From positions 151,377 through 193,705 of the forward strand of contig NZ_KQ969157.1 of assembly GCF_001578805.1 (NCBI RefSeq): a stretch of 42,329 nucleotides of DNA, in the 5' to 3' direction. The DNA is from Streptococcus sp. DD10. GTDB taxonomy: Bacteria; Bacillota; Bacilli; Lactobacillales; Streptococcaceae. The notes under the pieces were generated by a model, which saw nothing but the letters and a program-made list of their open reading frames with translations, was not told the DNA's origin and ran no database searches. Shown here piece after piece: positions 8,726 to 17,011 of this stretch. Positions within the stretch are counted from its first letter, which is position 1. Each line of letters starts with the position of its first letter. The translations under genes and the position numbers were made by a program.

Positions 8726-10384
8726 ATGAAAATTTTATTTGTTTCTCCTGTTGGAGCCATGTTTAGTGGAGCAGAAGTATCGATTGTGAACTTAATGAAA
8801 TTGTTGGTTCAGCAAGGTCACGAAGTTTATAACGTGATACCGGATAATTCTCCACACAGTGATAAAGACTACCTCCGTCATATGGATACAGCTGGAATTA
8901 AACTATTTCAGTTAAAAACGAATCAGTGGTGGTGGCCTGAGTCTAAAACGCTAGATATTTCGGATTTAGAAATCCAAACTTCTCAACAAAAGAATATTGA
9001 GGAAGTAAGAAAAATCATTCAGAATGAACAGATTGAACTGGTCATTTCGAATACAGTAAATGTGTTTCAGGGAGCTATGGCAGCTGCATGTGAAAAGGTC
9101 AGACATTTTTATATTATTCATGAATTTCCTTTTGGCGAGTTCGGTTATTATATGGACCTGATTCCCTTAATTGATGATTTGTCTGATAAAATTTTTGTAG
9201 TTGAAGGAGAATTGTACCAGACTCTAACGAATTATTTTACGACTGCCAAATTGATTCCGTTCATCCCTTATACAGAAGTTCAAGAGCGTCCTCTCAAGAA
9301 TTCGACCATTTTTCGCTTTGTATCTATTGGTGGGATTAACGAACGGAAAAATCAGCTTGAGTTGCTTGCAGCCTATAATCACTTAAATCGGAAGGAGATC
9401 GAACTGGTCTTCATCGGAGGATGGGATGAGCAGTACAAAAAGTTGATGGATGACTATATTCAAACTCATCATCTAGATCGTGTGACTTTTGTTGGTTTTC
9501 ACTCGGATCCATGGTCCTTGGTGACAGATAAAGATATCCTCGTCTTGCCTGCTAAATTAGAAACATTTTCTTTAGTATTTGTGGAATCAGTCCTCAATGG
9601 AGTTCCGGCAATCATTTCTGATAATTTAGGTCATTTGTCTTCGAGTAAATTTTTAGAATCTGGGAATTTATATCCACTAGGAGATAGAGATCTGCTAAGT
9701 CAACAAATGGCTACAGTGATTGATCATTTTGACGCCTATAAAGAAAAACAATTACTGGATCAAGAACTCGCTCGAAAGAAATATAATCTTAAGACAATTT
9801 ATGCTGTTTTTAAAGATAACATTGAAGAAGAAACACCTATTGTTAACCAAAAGCTATCCTCTAAGTATGCTCGATTTTTGGGGATGAAATTCAAGAATCG
9901 TGATATCGAAGTCATTGGTAAATCTCAAGTGGTAATTTCAGCTTCTAATGATGGGCTCCATTCAGCCTACCATGAAATAACAAAAGAGAGAATGGAAAAT
10001 AAGGGCTCCATTATCTTTCAGCTTGAAAATGAAAAGAGTCTAAAAATATTACTTTCAGAATTTCCTAGCTCCTATAAAGGATTGTCATTGATAGCATTGG
10101 AGGACCAGAGAGAAATTCCTCTTGTAACTTCAAATGGAATTGATTTTGAGGATGTTTTAGTTTTCTTTAATACTCATCCGCATGTTTTGTTTGATCTTTC
10201 GAATAGTTTAGGTAATCAATTTCAATTCTCCTATGAAAAAGATAGTGACGAAGAATTTAGTAGACACCTATTCAACTTACATGAGAATTATAAAAAATTA
10301 TCTCATGAATACAATTCCATCATCCATTCTCGCCGTTGGACGATTCCAACAAAGATCTTGAAATTCTTAAGAATAAGGAAATAG
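8726..10384 (+). CDS. GT4-type glycosyltransferase with extra C-terminal domain
   Basis: A 552-aa GT-B enzyme. The N-terminus KILFVSPVGAMFSGAEVSIVNL (2-23) is the GT4 acceptor-domain opening. The donor domain has SIGGINERKNQLELLAAY (about 197-214), a VTFVGFHSD turn and ETFSLVFVESVLNGVPAIIS (about 282-301), with the E-x7-E arrangement. Residues about 370-530 form a second, beta-rich region with no motif I recognise, and the tail SRRWTIPTKILKFL resembles the end of other streptococcal transferases. It takes the place held by rgpE in S. mutans but is not that family. It starts 17 nt after rgpD with a weak ribosome site. Lower GC than its neighbours, especially the last third. The transferred sugar is unknown. 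Confidence 0.8.
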   Translation: MKILFVSPVGAMFSGAEVSIVNLMKLLVQQGHEVYNVIPDNSPHSDKDYLRHMDTAGIKLFQLKTNQWWWPESKTLDISDLEIQTSQQKNIEEVRKIIQNEQIELVISNTVNVFQGAMAAACEKVRHFYIIHEFPFGEFGYYMDLIPLIDDLSDKIFVVEGELYQTLTNYFTTAKLIPFIPYTEVQERPLKNSTIFRFVSIGGINERKNQLELLAAYNHLNRKEIELVFIGGWDEQYKKLMDDYIQTHHLDRVTFVGFHSDPWSLVTDKDILVLPAKLETFSLVFVESVLNGVPAIISDNLGHLSSSKFLESGNLYPLGDRDLLSQQMATVIDHFDAYKEKQLLDQELARKKYNLKTIYAVFKDNIEEETPIVNQKLSSKYARFLGMKFKNRDIEVIGKSQVVISASNDGLHSAYHEITKERMENKGSIIFQLENEKSLKILLSEFPSSYKGLSLIALEDQREIPLVTSNGIDFEDVLVFFNTHPHVLFDLSNSLGNQFQFSYEKDSDEEFSRHLFNLHENYKKLSHEYNSIIHSRRWTIPTKILKFLRIRK

Positions 10385-10385
10385 T

Positions 10386-12131
10386 ATGCAACGTTTACTT
10401 TTATATGTCCACTTCAATAAGTTTAATTTTATTAGTGGACATGTACTTTACCAATTAGAAAAAATTCGCCCCTTGTATTCACGGGTGGTCTTTATCTCCA
10501 ATAGCCAACTACCAGAAGATGTGAAGTCTAATTTAGTAGCACAGCATCTGGTGGACGATATTCTAGAGCGTCAAAATAGTGGATTTGACTTTGCGGCTTG
10601 GAGGGATGGAATGAAGACAGTCGGCTTTGACCAACTGGCTCATTTTGATTCGGTCACCCTCATGAATGACACCTGCTTTGGACCACTTTGGGATCTAGAA
10701 CCAATCTATCAGCGGTTTGAAAATGATAGTGAAGTGGATTTCTGGGGAATGACCAATTACCGGAAAGACAAGGATTTTAACGAGCATATTCAGAGTTATT
10801 ATCTTAGTTTTAAAAAACAGGTGCTGACATCAAGTGCCTTCCATGAATTTTGGCAAGGTGTTCAGGACTTCACCAATGTTCAAGATGTGATTGATAACTA
10901 TGAAACCAAGGTCACAACGAATTTCTTGGATGCTAGTTTTCGCTATAAGACGGTCTTTGATACCATCCATGAAGACACCACAGGGATGCTCTATCCAGAC
11001 TTTTCTTACTACAATCCTACAGCGATTCTCAATCATAAGGTTCCTTTCATCAAAGTCAAAACCATTGCAAACAATGAAGGAATTATGCCTTATATTTTCG
11101 ACGAGTTGGAGCGTGTATCGAACTACCCATTAGACTTGATTCTCAACCACATGTCTATGATTGATCGTCCGGACTATCCTTATCTCTTGTCTCGTAAGTA
11201 CTTGAAAAACCAGGAATTAGCTGGAGAGTTCGGTAAAAAAGTTGCGGTTCATCTTCATGTCTTTTATGTGGACCTTTTGGAAGAATTTCTAGATGCTTTT
11301 CAAGCCTTTCATTTCGCTTATGACTTATGGATTACGACAGATGTAGAAGAGAAGAAGCAGGATATTGAGCAAATTCTTTCTAATCGGACACAAGATGCGA
11401 CGATTGTGGTGACTGGAAACATTGGACGGGATGTATTGCCAATGCTGTTCTTAAAAGAGCAACTCTCAAAATACGATTATGTTGGCCACTTCCATACCAA
11501 GAAATCCAAAGAAGCAGATTTCTGGGCAGGTGAATCTTGGCGCAAAGAATTGATTGAGATGCTAGTTAAGCCAGCGGATCAAATCCTTGCCAATATGGAG
11601 GCCAATCCAAAAGTCGGAATCACTATCGCAGATATTCCAACTTTCTTTCGTTACAATCGAATAGTAGTTGCTTGGAATGAGGCTCTTATTTCACCAGAGA
11701 TGAACAAGCTTTGGGAACGGATGGGAGCGACCAAGACGATTGACTTCAAAAATCTGAATACCTTTGTCATGAGTTATGGGACCTTTGTGTGGTTTAAATA
11801 CGATGCTTTGAAACCACTCTTTGATTTGAATTTGATAGCAGCAGATGTTCCAGCAGAACCTCTTCCTCAAAATTCGATGTTGCATGCGATCGAACGTTTG
11901 TTGATCTACATTTCTTGGGAACAAAAATATGACTTTAGGATCTCTCAAAATCCTCATGTCCTGACACCATTTATCGATAATAAGCAATTGAACAATCGTG
12001 AAGATCTTCAACCCCATACCTTTGTAGACTTTAATCAAATTGGGGGGATTAAAGGCGCCTTGAAGTATATCGTGATAGGACCTGCAAGAGCTGTGAAATA
12101 TATAGTGAAAAGAATGATAAAAAGAAAGTAG
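10386..12131 (+). CDS. rgpF: Rhamnan synthesis protein RgpF
   Basis: A 581-aa protein of the RgpF family (Pfam rhamnan synthesis F; GacG in group A). Recognisable parts are the N-terminus RLLLYVHFNKFNFISGHVLYQLE, the RQNSGFDFAAWRDGM segment (about 61-75), and in the second half IVVTGNIGRDVLPMLFL and YVGHFHTKKSKEADFW. It extends the polyrhamnose backbone at the cytoplasmic face. It follows the GT4 gene with a 1-nt gap. GC rises sharply at its start (29 of 60 bases near 10.6 kb against 18 of 60 near 10.15 kb), so it returns to the conserved core composition. Confidence 0.92.
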   Translation: MQRLLLYVHFNKFNFISGHVLYQLEKIRPLYSRVVFISNSQLPEDVKSNLVAQHLVDDILERQNSGFDFAAWRDGMKTVGFDQLAHFDSVTLMNDTCFGPLWDLEPIYQRFENDSEVDFWGMTNYRKDKDFNEHIQSYYLSFKKQVLTSSAFHEFWQGVQDFTNVQDVIDNYETKVTTNFLDASFRYKTVFDTIHEDTTGMLYPDFSYYNPTAILNHKVPFIKVKTIANNEGIMPYIFDELERVSNYPLDLILNHMSMIDRPDYPYLLSRKYLKNQELAGEFGKKVAVHLHVFYVDLLEEFLDAFQAFHFAYDLWITTDVEEKKQDIEQILSNRTQDATIVVTGNIGRDVLPMLFLKEQLSKYDYVGHFHTKKSKEADFWAGESWRKELIEMLVKPADQILANMEANPKVGITIADIPTFFRYNRIVVAWNEALISPEMNKLWERMGATKTIDFKNLNTFVMSYGTFVWFKYDALKPLFDLNLIAADVPAEPLPQNSMLHAIERLLIYISWEQKYDFRISQNPHVLTPFIDNKQLNNREDLQPHTFVDFNQIGGIKGALKYIVIGPARAVKYIVKRMIKRK

Positions 12132-12141
12132 AGTAAATTAT

Positions 12142-13629
12142 ATGGGAGTTATTGATAAGACCAAAATTAGAAATATTTTAATCGCTATTTTTTTAGTATT
12201 ATTTTCAAGGGTGTTTTTGGCTAGTTTATTTCAATTTACTATCAATCTTAAAATCATACTATTAATTATTAGTATTGTGATTTATTTTATTCTTTTTGAT
12301 CCAAAAGACAAAAAGAAATTGCCAATTAATGCTTTTTTTCTGATAATTATTTTCGGTAGTGTAATTTCAGTAGTGAAACCAGTCCAATATGGATTAGATG
12401 AAGAGTCTCATTTACCAAATGTAATTAGTATTTCTGATAGTCCTATTTTTAAATATTCTAATGAAAAATTGGAAGATTATAATTCAGTTTTCAAATATGA
12501 TGCACTAAGAAACCCTAGTAAAAAAGATGAAAATTATTGGTTCAATGTTGAACATAAAAAAAGTAAGATTAAAGGAGTAAAAGTTGGATTTGACAATCCG
12601 GCCTTCATTCCTAGTGCAATTGGATGGAATATTGGTAGATTAATCTCTAAAAAAGTGTATGTTTCTTATTATTTGGGTAGAATTTTCGAAGTAATAGCAT
12701 TTGCTATTCTAGTATTTATTGCATTAAAAATCAGCAAAGTTTATAGAGAAGCGATATATTTATTTGCTACATTTCCTGCAGTATTATACATCATAGCAGG
12801 TTATCATTATGATTATTTATATTTTGGAGCAACACTAATTAGTCTTGCTATATTGACAAATATACTATCTGGTGAAAATAAAATTGATAGAAAATATGCT
12901 TTTGTATTTCAATGTTCTACATTACTATTTTCATTTGCAAAATTTCCGTTTGTATTAATTGGAAGTCTATTTTCAATATTGCCTAATAAGTATTATCAGG
13001 ATAAATCGGTAAGAAAATTTAGTTCAATCTTGTTTGGTTTTAATTTATTAATTTCCTTTACATATGTTGGAATCATTAGATTGTTTGCTTCAGAAAATGC
13101 TTTGTCAGGCAAAGGCCCAGGACTATTATATTTTGTAACACATCCATTACCATTAATTAGAACTTTATTTTTGGCACCATACGGGATTATTCATGATTTT
13201 GTTTCTGAACCATTGAAATATGTTTCAGAATATTCCCCATTTTTGATTGCAGTTTCAACAGTTATTTTCTTTTTTGCAATGTTCGTAATTGTATTAAAAA
13301 ATAAATTTGAAATGCCAACATTTTTTAAATATTTTAGTTTTCTCTTACTTGTAGGAATTGCTTCATTAATAGTAATTGCTATTTCAGGAGATCCAAGGGT
13401 ATACCATAAAGGTGATATTACTGTAGGTGGTGTTCAAGGTCGATATTATTATTATATTCTGATGTTCTTGCCACTCTTTTGTGGTTCATGGTTTAGAAAA
13501 CTATTTGGTTTTATGGAAACAACAATTCAGAATGAAGATTCGAACTTTGAATGTAGCTTGCAGTATATGTTAGTGTATTTAAACATTTTAACAATAAGTA
13601 TTGGTATATATACTCAATTACAGGGATAA
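12142..13629 (+). CDS. DUF2142 polytopic membrane protein, probable GT-C glycosyltransferase
   Basis: A 495-aa protein with ten or more hydrophobic segments. The first large loop carries GLDEESH (84-90), equivalent to the acidic D/E-x-x-H loop motif of DUF2142 and GT-C enzymes. The late motif GGVQGRYYYYILMFLPL (about 427-443) is typical of DUF2142. GT-C enzymes use polyprenyl-phosphate sugars on the outer face of the membrane, so this is the natural candidate to use the donor made by the GacI/GacJ-like pair (inference; GacL does this in group A Streptococcus). The region is strikingly AT-rich (12 of 60 bases G/C near 12.4 kb). It starts 10 nt after rgpF with a weak ribosome site. Confidence 0.78.
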   Translation: MGVIDKTKIRNILIAIFLVLFSRVFLASLFQFTINLKIILLIISIVIYFILFDPKDKKKLPINAFFLIIIFGSVISVVKPVQYGLDEESHLPNVISISDSPIFKYSNEKLEDYNSVFKYDALRNPSKKDENYWFNVEHKKSKIKGVKVGFDNPAFIPSAIGWNIGRLISKKVYVSYYLGRIFEVIAFAILVFIALKISKVYREAIYLFATFPAVLYIIAGYHYDYLYFGATLISLAILTNILSGENKIDRKYAFVFQCSTLLFSFAKFPFVLIGSLFSILPNKYYQDKSVRKFSSILFGFNLLISFTYVGIIRLFASENALSGKGPGLLYFVTHPLPLIRTLFLAPYGIIHDFVSEPLKYVSEYSPFLIAVSTVIFFFAMFVIVLKNKFEMPTFFKYFSFLLLVGIASLIVIAISGDPRVYHKGDITVGGVQGRYYYYILMFLPLFCGSWFRKLFGFMETTIQNEDSNFECSLQYMLVYLNILTISIGIYTQLQG

Positions 13630-13652
13630 AAAATTTTTAGGAAGGATAAAAA

Positions 13653-16169
13653 ATGAAAAGAAAGAGGAAATTAGATTTTAGAGATTTTCTTTTTAAAATT
13701 TATAATAAAATAACAAGAACACAAAAGTATTGTATTGCTCTCTTTCTTTTATTTTTTATAAGCAACACTTTCTTAACACAAAATTTGATTTCTAAAGAAA
13801 TTAAATCGACAGGAACGGTATTATTTCTGGTTAATCAGTGTGGTATTTGGTTTGGAATTTCATTTTTAATTTTAGTTTTACTAATTTCACAATACACTTT
13901 AAAATGGATTTTTTTCCTTAAGATTTTAGTTTCATATGTAATCTATTTAATACTATCTTACTCGGTTGATGTTTCGCTTAATATCAATAATCCTAGTTAT
14001 AAGATTAATCATTTTGAAAAAAATATTTTTTGGCAATTTAATTCTCTATCTTTTGTTTTAACATTGTTAGTGATTTCTTATGTTTTGGGACAGATTAGAA
14101 AATCATATGATAATAAAGCAAACAGAAAAAAATTAGAACCTATTGGGAAATTGTTCGAATATGTCTTTCATTCTAGCGTAGTTTGTTCGTTCATTTTTAC
14201 TGATTCTAAAATTCCTTCTCTATTGTATCGTACAACATGGTATGTATCTGGAAAATTTGAGAAATTAGGAGCGGGAAAGTATTCCTTGAGCCAATTTTGG
14301 ATTTTAGAATTTTATTTGCTATTCTTAAGTATTTTCCTGACTTTAGTTGGCCTGCTTTTTGTTAAAGGACAAGTTGATGTAGTAAAAAATAGGTCTAGTT
14401 TTTCGCTAGCTATATTTACAAGTATTAGTCTTGCAATATTATTTAATGCAGGAATACAATTGGGGCTAGGTCATGGGGAACCTTTGGTTGGATACTCAAT
14501 ATTTCCTGGAGGTGTAATATTTCAGATATTATGTTTATCTTATCTGTTTATTTTTCTATATATAATCTTTAATAGATATTTATTTACGACAATATTGATT
14601 TTATTTGGTGGGGTTCTGTTTATTGTTGCTAATGCTATAAAATTTAGTATGCGTGCGGAACCAATTTTGTCAAGTGATTTGGTCTGGGTGTTTCAACCAT
14701 CTGTTTTATTTAGTTTTGTAGATGTCTCAGTTTTAATGACTGTGAGTATTTCCTTAGTGATTTTTACGTTAATTTATATAATTGGAAGGCGACATATTTA
14801 TCCATGTAGGATTATTCGCTCAACAATCTTAAGATTTGTTTTACTAGGACTTATGCTCTTATTGTCCATTAATGTTTATTCTATTTTTAAAAGAAAAGAT
14901 AACGGTAAAATTATAGATGATGTTCCGATTATTACCTTGCTAAATAATTTCCAAGATACAAAGTGGTTAGGGAATTCTATAAACGCTAGATATAGATCGT
15001 TGTCATATGTATGGTTGAATCAGATAACAAGTGATCCAATAATAGAACCTAAAGGATATAGTGAAGAAAAAATTAAGGAAATCGAGAAGAAATACAATCA
15101 AGTAGCATTAACAATTAATAAAAATAGAAATGAGTTAATTGTTAATCAAACGATTGTTTATGTTTTAAGTGAGAGTTTTGCTGACCCAGCAAGAATAGAG
15201 GGAGTAAATTTATCTAGAAACCCTATACCAAAAATTCAAGAAATTAAGACCAAGGTTACAAGTGGATTAATGCAATCGGATGGTTATGGTGGTGGAACTG
15301 CAAATATGGAGTTTCAAACATTGACGGGGTTACCTTTTTATAATATCAATCCTACAGTTTCTGTATTATACTCAGAGATTGCTCCTAAAATGAGAAGACT
15401 GATTTCAGTCAGTGATTCATTTAATAATAAAGAAGTTATTCATTTCGAATCTCCAATTAATTATTCTAGAAATGTAATTTACAATAGACTGAAATTCAAT
15501 AAATTTATAAGTATTGATGATAAAAAGAATTATGATTTAGGTTATCAAGAAGTGCATATAAGTGATGAATCTACGTATAAGGCAGTGTTGAAAGAGATGG
15601 ATGATAAAAAGAATCAGTTCTTTTCTGTCATTACGATTCAAAATCACTCTCCATTTATAGCAGGAGAACCTTCGGACTTAACAGCGACAGGCAACGGTTT
15701 TTCAGATGATGAAAATACCAAGCTAACGAATTATTCACGTCTTTTAACCTTTACTGACACCGCCACCCAATCCTTCCTGGAAAGTCTTTCTAAAATAGAT
15801 AAGAAGATTACAGTGGTATTCTATGGGGATCACTTGCCAGGACTTTATCCTGAGTCCGCCTTTAAGAATAATCCGGAGAGTCAGTATCAGACAGACTACT
15901 TTATTTGGAGTAATTTTGATGCACCGAAATTGAACTATCCTTTGGTCAATTCAAGTGATTTCTCTGCTATGGTCTTTGAACAGACCAATTCAAAAGTTTC
16001 ACCTTACTATGCCTTGTTGACAGAAGTATTGAAGAAAGCAAGTGTCGATAAAAAGGCCCTAGAAGGAGAAGCACAAGAGATTGCGGACGATTTAAAAATG
16101 GTTGAATATGACTTGATTAGTGGGAAAGGATACCTATCTAAAGGCTTCTTTAAAATTCCAACCACCTAA
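13653..16169 (+). CDS. LtaS/GacH-like polysaccharide glycerol-phosphate transferase
   Basis: An 838-aa protein with about eleven membrane segments (residues ~25-410) and an extracellular sulfatase-fold domain (~495-800). Catalytic elements of the LtaS/GacH type are present: Glu507 in VLSESF, nucleophile Thr549 in GGGTANMEF, His665 in QNHSPF, and Asp726/His727 in YGDHLPG. Architecture and length match GacH/SccH, which transfer sn-glycerol-1-phosphate from phosphatidylglycerol to side-chain sugars. The ribosome site is AGGAAGG. The DNA is very AT-rich until about 15650 (11 of 60 near 15.45 kb), then jumps to 26-27 of 60 for the last ~170 codons, pointing to a recombination junction inside the gene. 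The frame is intact throughout. Confidence 0.88.
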   Translation: MKRKRKLDFRDFLFKIYNKITRTQKYCIALFLLFFISNTFLTQNLISKEIKSTGTVLFLVNQCGIWFGISFLILVLLISQYTLKWIFFLKILVSYVIYLILSYSVDVSLNINNPSYKINHFEKNIFWQFNSLSFVLTLLVISYVLGQIRKSYDNKANRKKLEPIGKLFEYVFHSSVVCSFIFTDSKIPSLLYRTTWYVSGKFEKLGAGKYSLSQFWILEFYLLFLSIFLTLVGLLFVKGQVDVVKNRSSFSLAIFTSISLAILFNAGIQLGLGHGEPLVGYSIFPGGVIFQILCLSYLFIFLYIIFNRYLFTTILILFGGVLFIVANAIKFSMRAEPILSSDLVWVFQPSVLFSFVDVSVLMTVSISLVIFTLIYIIGRRHIYPCRIIRSTILRFVLLGLMLLLSINVYSIFKRKDNGKIIDDVPIITLLNNFQDTKWLGNSINARYRSLSYVWLNQITSDPIIEPKGYSEEKIKEIEKKYNQVALTINKNRNELIVNQTIVYVLSESFADPARIEGVNLSRNPIPKIQEIKTKVTSGLMQSDGYGGGTANMEFQTLTGLPFYNINPTVSVLYSEIAPKMRRLISVSDSFNNKEVIHFESPINYSRNVIYNRLKFNKFISIDDKKNYDLGYQEVHISDESTYKAVLKEMDDKKNQFFSVITIQNHSPFIAGEPSDLTATGNGFSDDENTKLTNYSRLLTFTDTATQSFLESLSKIDKKITVVFYGDHLPGLYPESAFKNNPESQYQTDYFIWSNFDAPKLNYPLVNSSDFSAMVFEQTNSKVSPYYALLTEVLKKASVDKKALEGEAQEIADDLKMVEYDLISGKGYLSKGFFKIPTT

Positions 16170-16176
16170 TCCCATT

Positions 16177-16235
16177 AAAGGGAGAGTCAGCAGTTGAAAA
16201 TCTTTGTGTTTTTAGCTATCGGACTCCCTTTTTTT
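16177..16235 (+). terminator. Possible long-loop terminator after the gacH-like gene
   Basis: AAAGGGAG (16177-16184) can pair with CTCCCTTT (16224-16231), followed by T to 16235. The 39-nt loop is long and the same sequence contains a small reading frame, so the call is tentative. Confidence 0.35.
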
Positions 16236-16271
16236 GCTTTTTATGCTAAACTAGTATATGAGGAGGTGTGA
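16194..16271 (+). CDS. Possible 25-aa membrane peptide upstream of ebsA-like gene
   Basis: TTG at 16194 is preceded by AAAGGGAGAG (16177-16186) with 7-nt spacing. It opens 25 codons, MKIFVFLAIGLPFFAFYAKL then VYEEV, a single hydrophobic helix with a basic start and an acidic end. Its last codons contain the AGGAGG that serves the next gene, which starts 2 nt after its stop, so translation could be coupled. Against it, AAAGGGAG and CTCCCTTT (16224-16231) can pair as a long-loop terminator before seven T, and a possible -10 lies within it. The T-rich DNA alone would give hydrophobic codons. Treat as a candidate only. Confidence 0.3.
   Translation: MKIFVFLAIGLPFFAFYAKLVYEEV
16244..16252 (+). 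promoter_or_regulatory. Possible extended -10 for the ebsA-like gene
   Basis: TGCTAAACT has hexamer TAAACT at 16247-16252 with an upstream TG. Transcription would begin close to the AGGAGG at 16261. No -35 is evident. Confidence 0.35.
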
Positions 16272-16273
16272 GC

Positions 16274-16750
16274 ATGATAAAGATACTTGGTCAGGTTCGC
16301 TATCATTGGCAACCGGAGTTCTCGGTGCTTGTTACTTACTGGTCTTTGTCAGTTATCCCAATTTTTATCGGACTGGCTCTTATGTATGAAAGTTCAAGTG
16401 TTTCAATGTTAGTACTCTTTTTCTTATTTCTTTTTATGGCCTTATTAGGTCTGGGAGTTCATCGGTATTTTACCATTTATGATAATGGCACTCTACGTAT
16501 TATAACTGCCAATCCGTTTACGCAGATGGATATCGAAATTGCGAGCATTGAAAAAGTAGAGGTTACCAAGACAGCGATAACCATTTTTCAAAAAGGAAAA
16601 GAAAAAGGCCGAACCTTTTGTATGAGGAAATGGCCTAAAAAGTATTTTGTGAATGCTCTAGCTTTAAATCCTTATTTTAAAGGAGAAGTAGAACTCCTAG
16701 ATCATCTGATTCATCTGGATTACTTTGAGGAATATTATAAGGGAAGATAA
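16274..16750 (+). CDS. EbsA-like membrane protein
   Basis: A 158-aa protein starting MIKILGQVRYHWQPEFSVLV. Two membrane helices (about 16-39 and 45-64) are followed by a short cytoplasmic PH-like domain with the conserved RKWPKKYFVNALALNPYFKGEVELL. This matches the streptococcal/enterococcal EbsA-like family, of unproven function despite the name 'pore-forming protein EbsA'. I chose ATG 16274: AGGAGG (16261-16266) is 7 nt upstream, whereas the in-frame GTG at 16268 is 1 nt from it. It converges with the ferredoxin gene with only 4 nt between stops. Confidence 0.8.
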   Translation: MIKILGQVRYHWQPEFSVLVTYWSLSVIPIFIGLALMYESSSVSMLVLFFLFLFMALLGLGVHRYFTIYDNGTLRIITANPFTQMDIEIASIEKVEVTKTAITIFQKGKEKGRTFCMRKWPKKYFVNALALNPYFKGEVELLDHLIHLDYFEEYYKGR

Positions 16751-16754
16751 AAAG

Positions 16755-16949
16755 TTAGTCTTTCAGCAATGCACGGGTGGGACATTCTTTGATTGCCTCT
16801 AGCAATTCCGGTGTTTCGATGATTTCTTCTACTAGTTTGTCACTATGACTAAATTTAACGATGCCATCATCATGATAATCAAAAATATCGGTATATGTTT
16901 GACAGAGTCCACAAGCAATGCAACGCTCAGGTTTCAAGGTTATTTTCAT
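16755..16949 (-). CDS. Ferredoxin, single [4Fe-4S]
   Basis: A 64-aa ferredoxin. Cys10, Cys13 and Cys16 (CIACGLC) and the distant Cys56-Pro57 are the four cluster ligands of the monocluster bacterial type. It is a cytoplasmic one-electron carrier; its partner is not indicated by neighbours. It is transcribed opposite to the surrounding genes. The start abuts AGAGGT with almost no spacing, and a -35/-10 pair puts the transcription start at or next to the ATG, so it may be translated from a leaderless mRNA. Confidence 0.9.
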   Translation of the reverse strand: MKITLKPERCIACGLCQTYTDIFDYHDDGIVKFSHSDKLVEEIIETPELLEAIKECPTRALLKD

Positions 16950-16955
16950 ACCTCT

Positions 16956-16984
16956 ATTGTAATCTGAAAGTCAAAAAAATACAA
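16956..16984 (-). promoter_or_regulatory. Ferredoxin promoter, start codon at predicted +1
   Basis: On the minus strand, TTGTAT (16984-16979), a 17-bp spacer and TACAAT (16961-16956). Only 6 nt separate the -10 from the ATG (16949). Confidence 0.55.
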
Positions 16985-17011
16985 GAAAAACCATCTAATA
17001 AAGGAGAAATG

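Noticed and set aside
16268-16273. GTG 16268 as the start of the EbsA-like gene
   Set aside because: It is 1 nt from the AGGAGG. ATG 16274 has ideal spacing.
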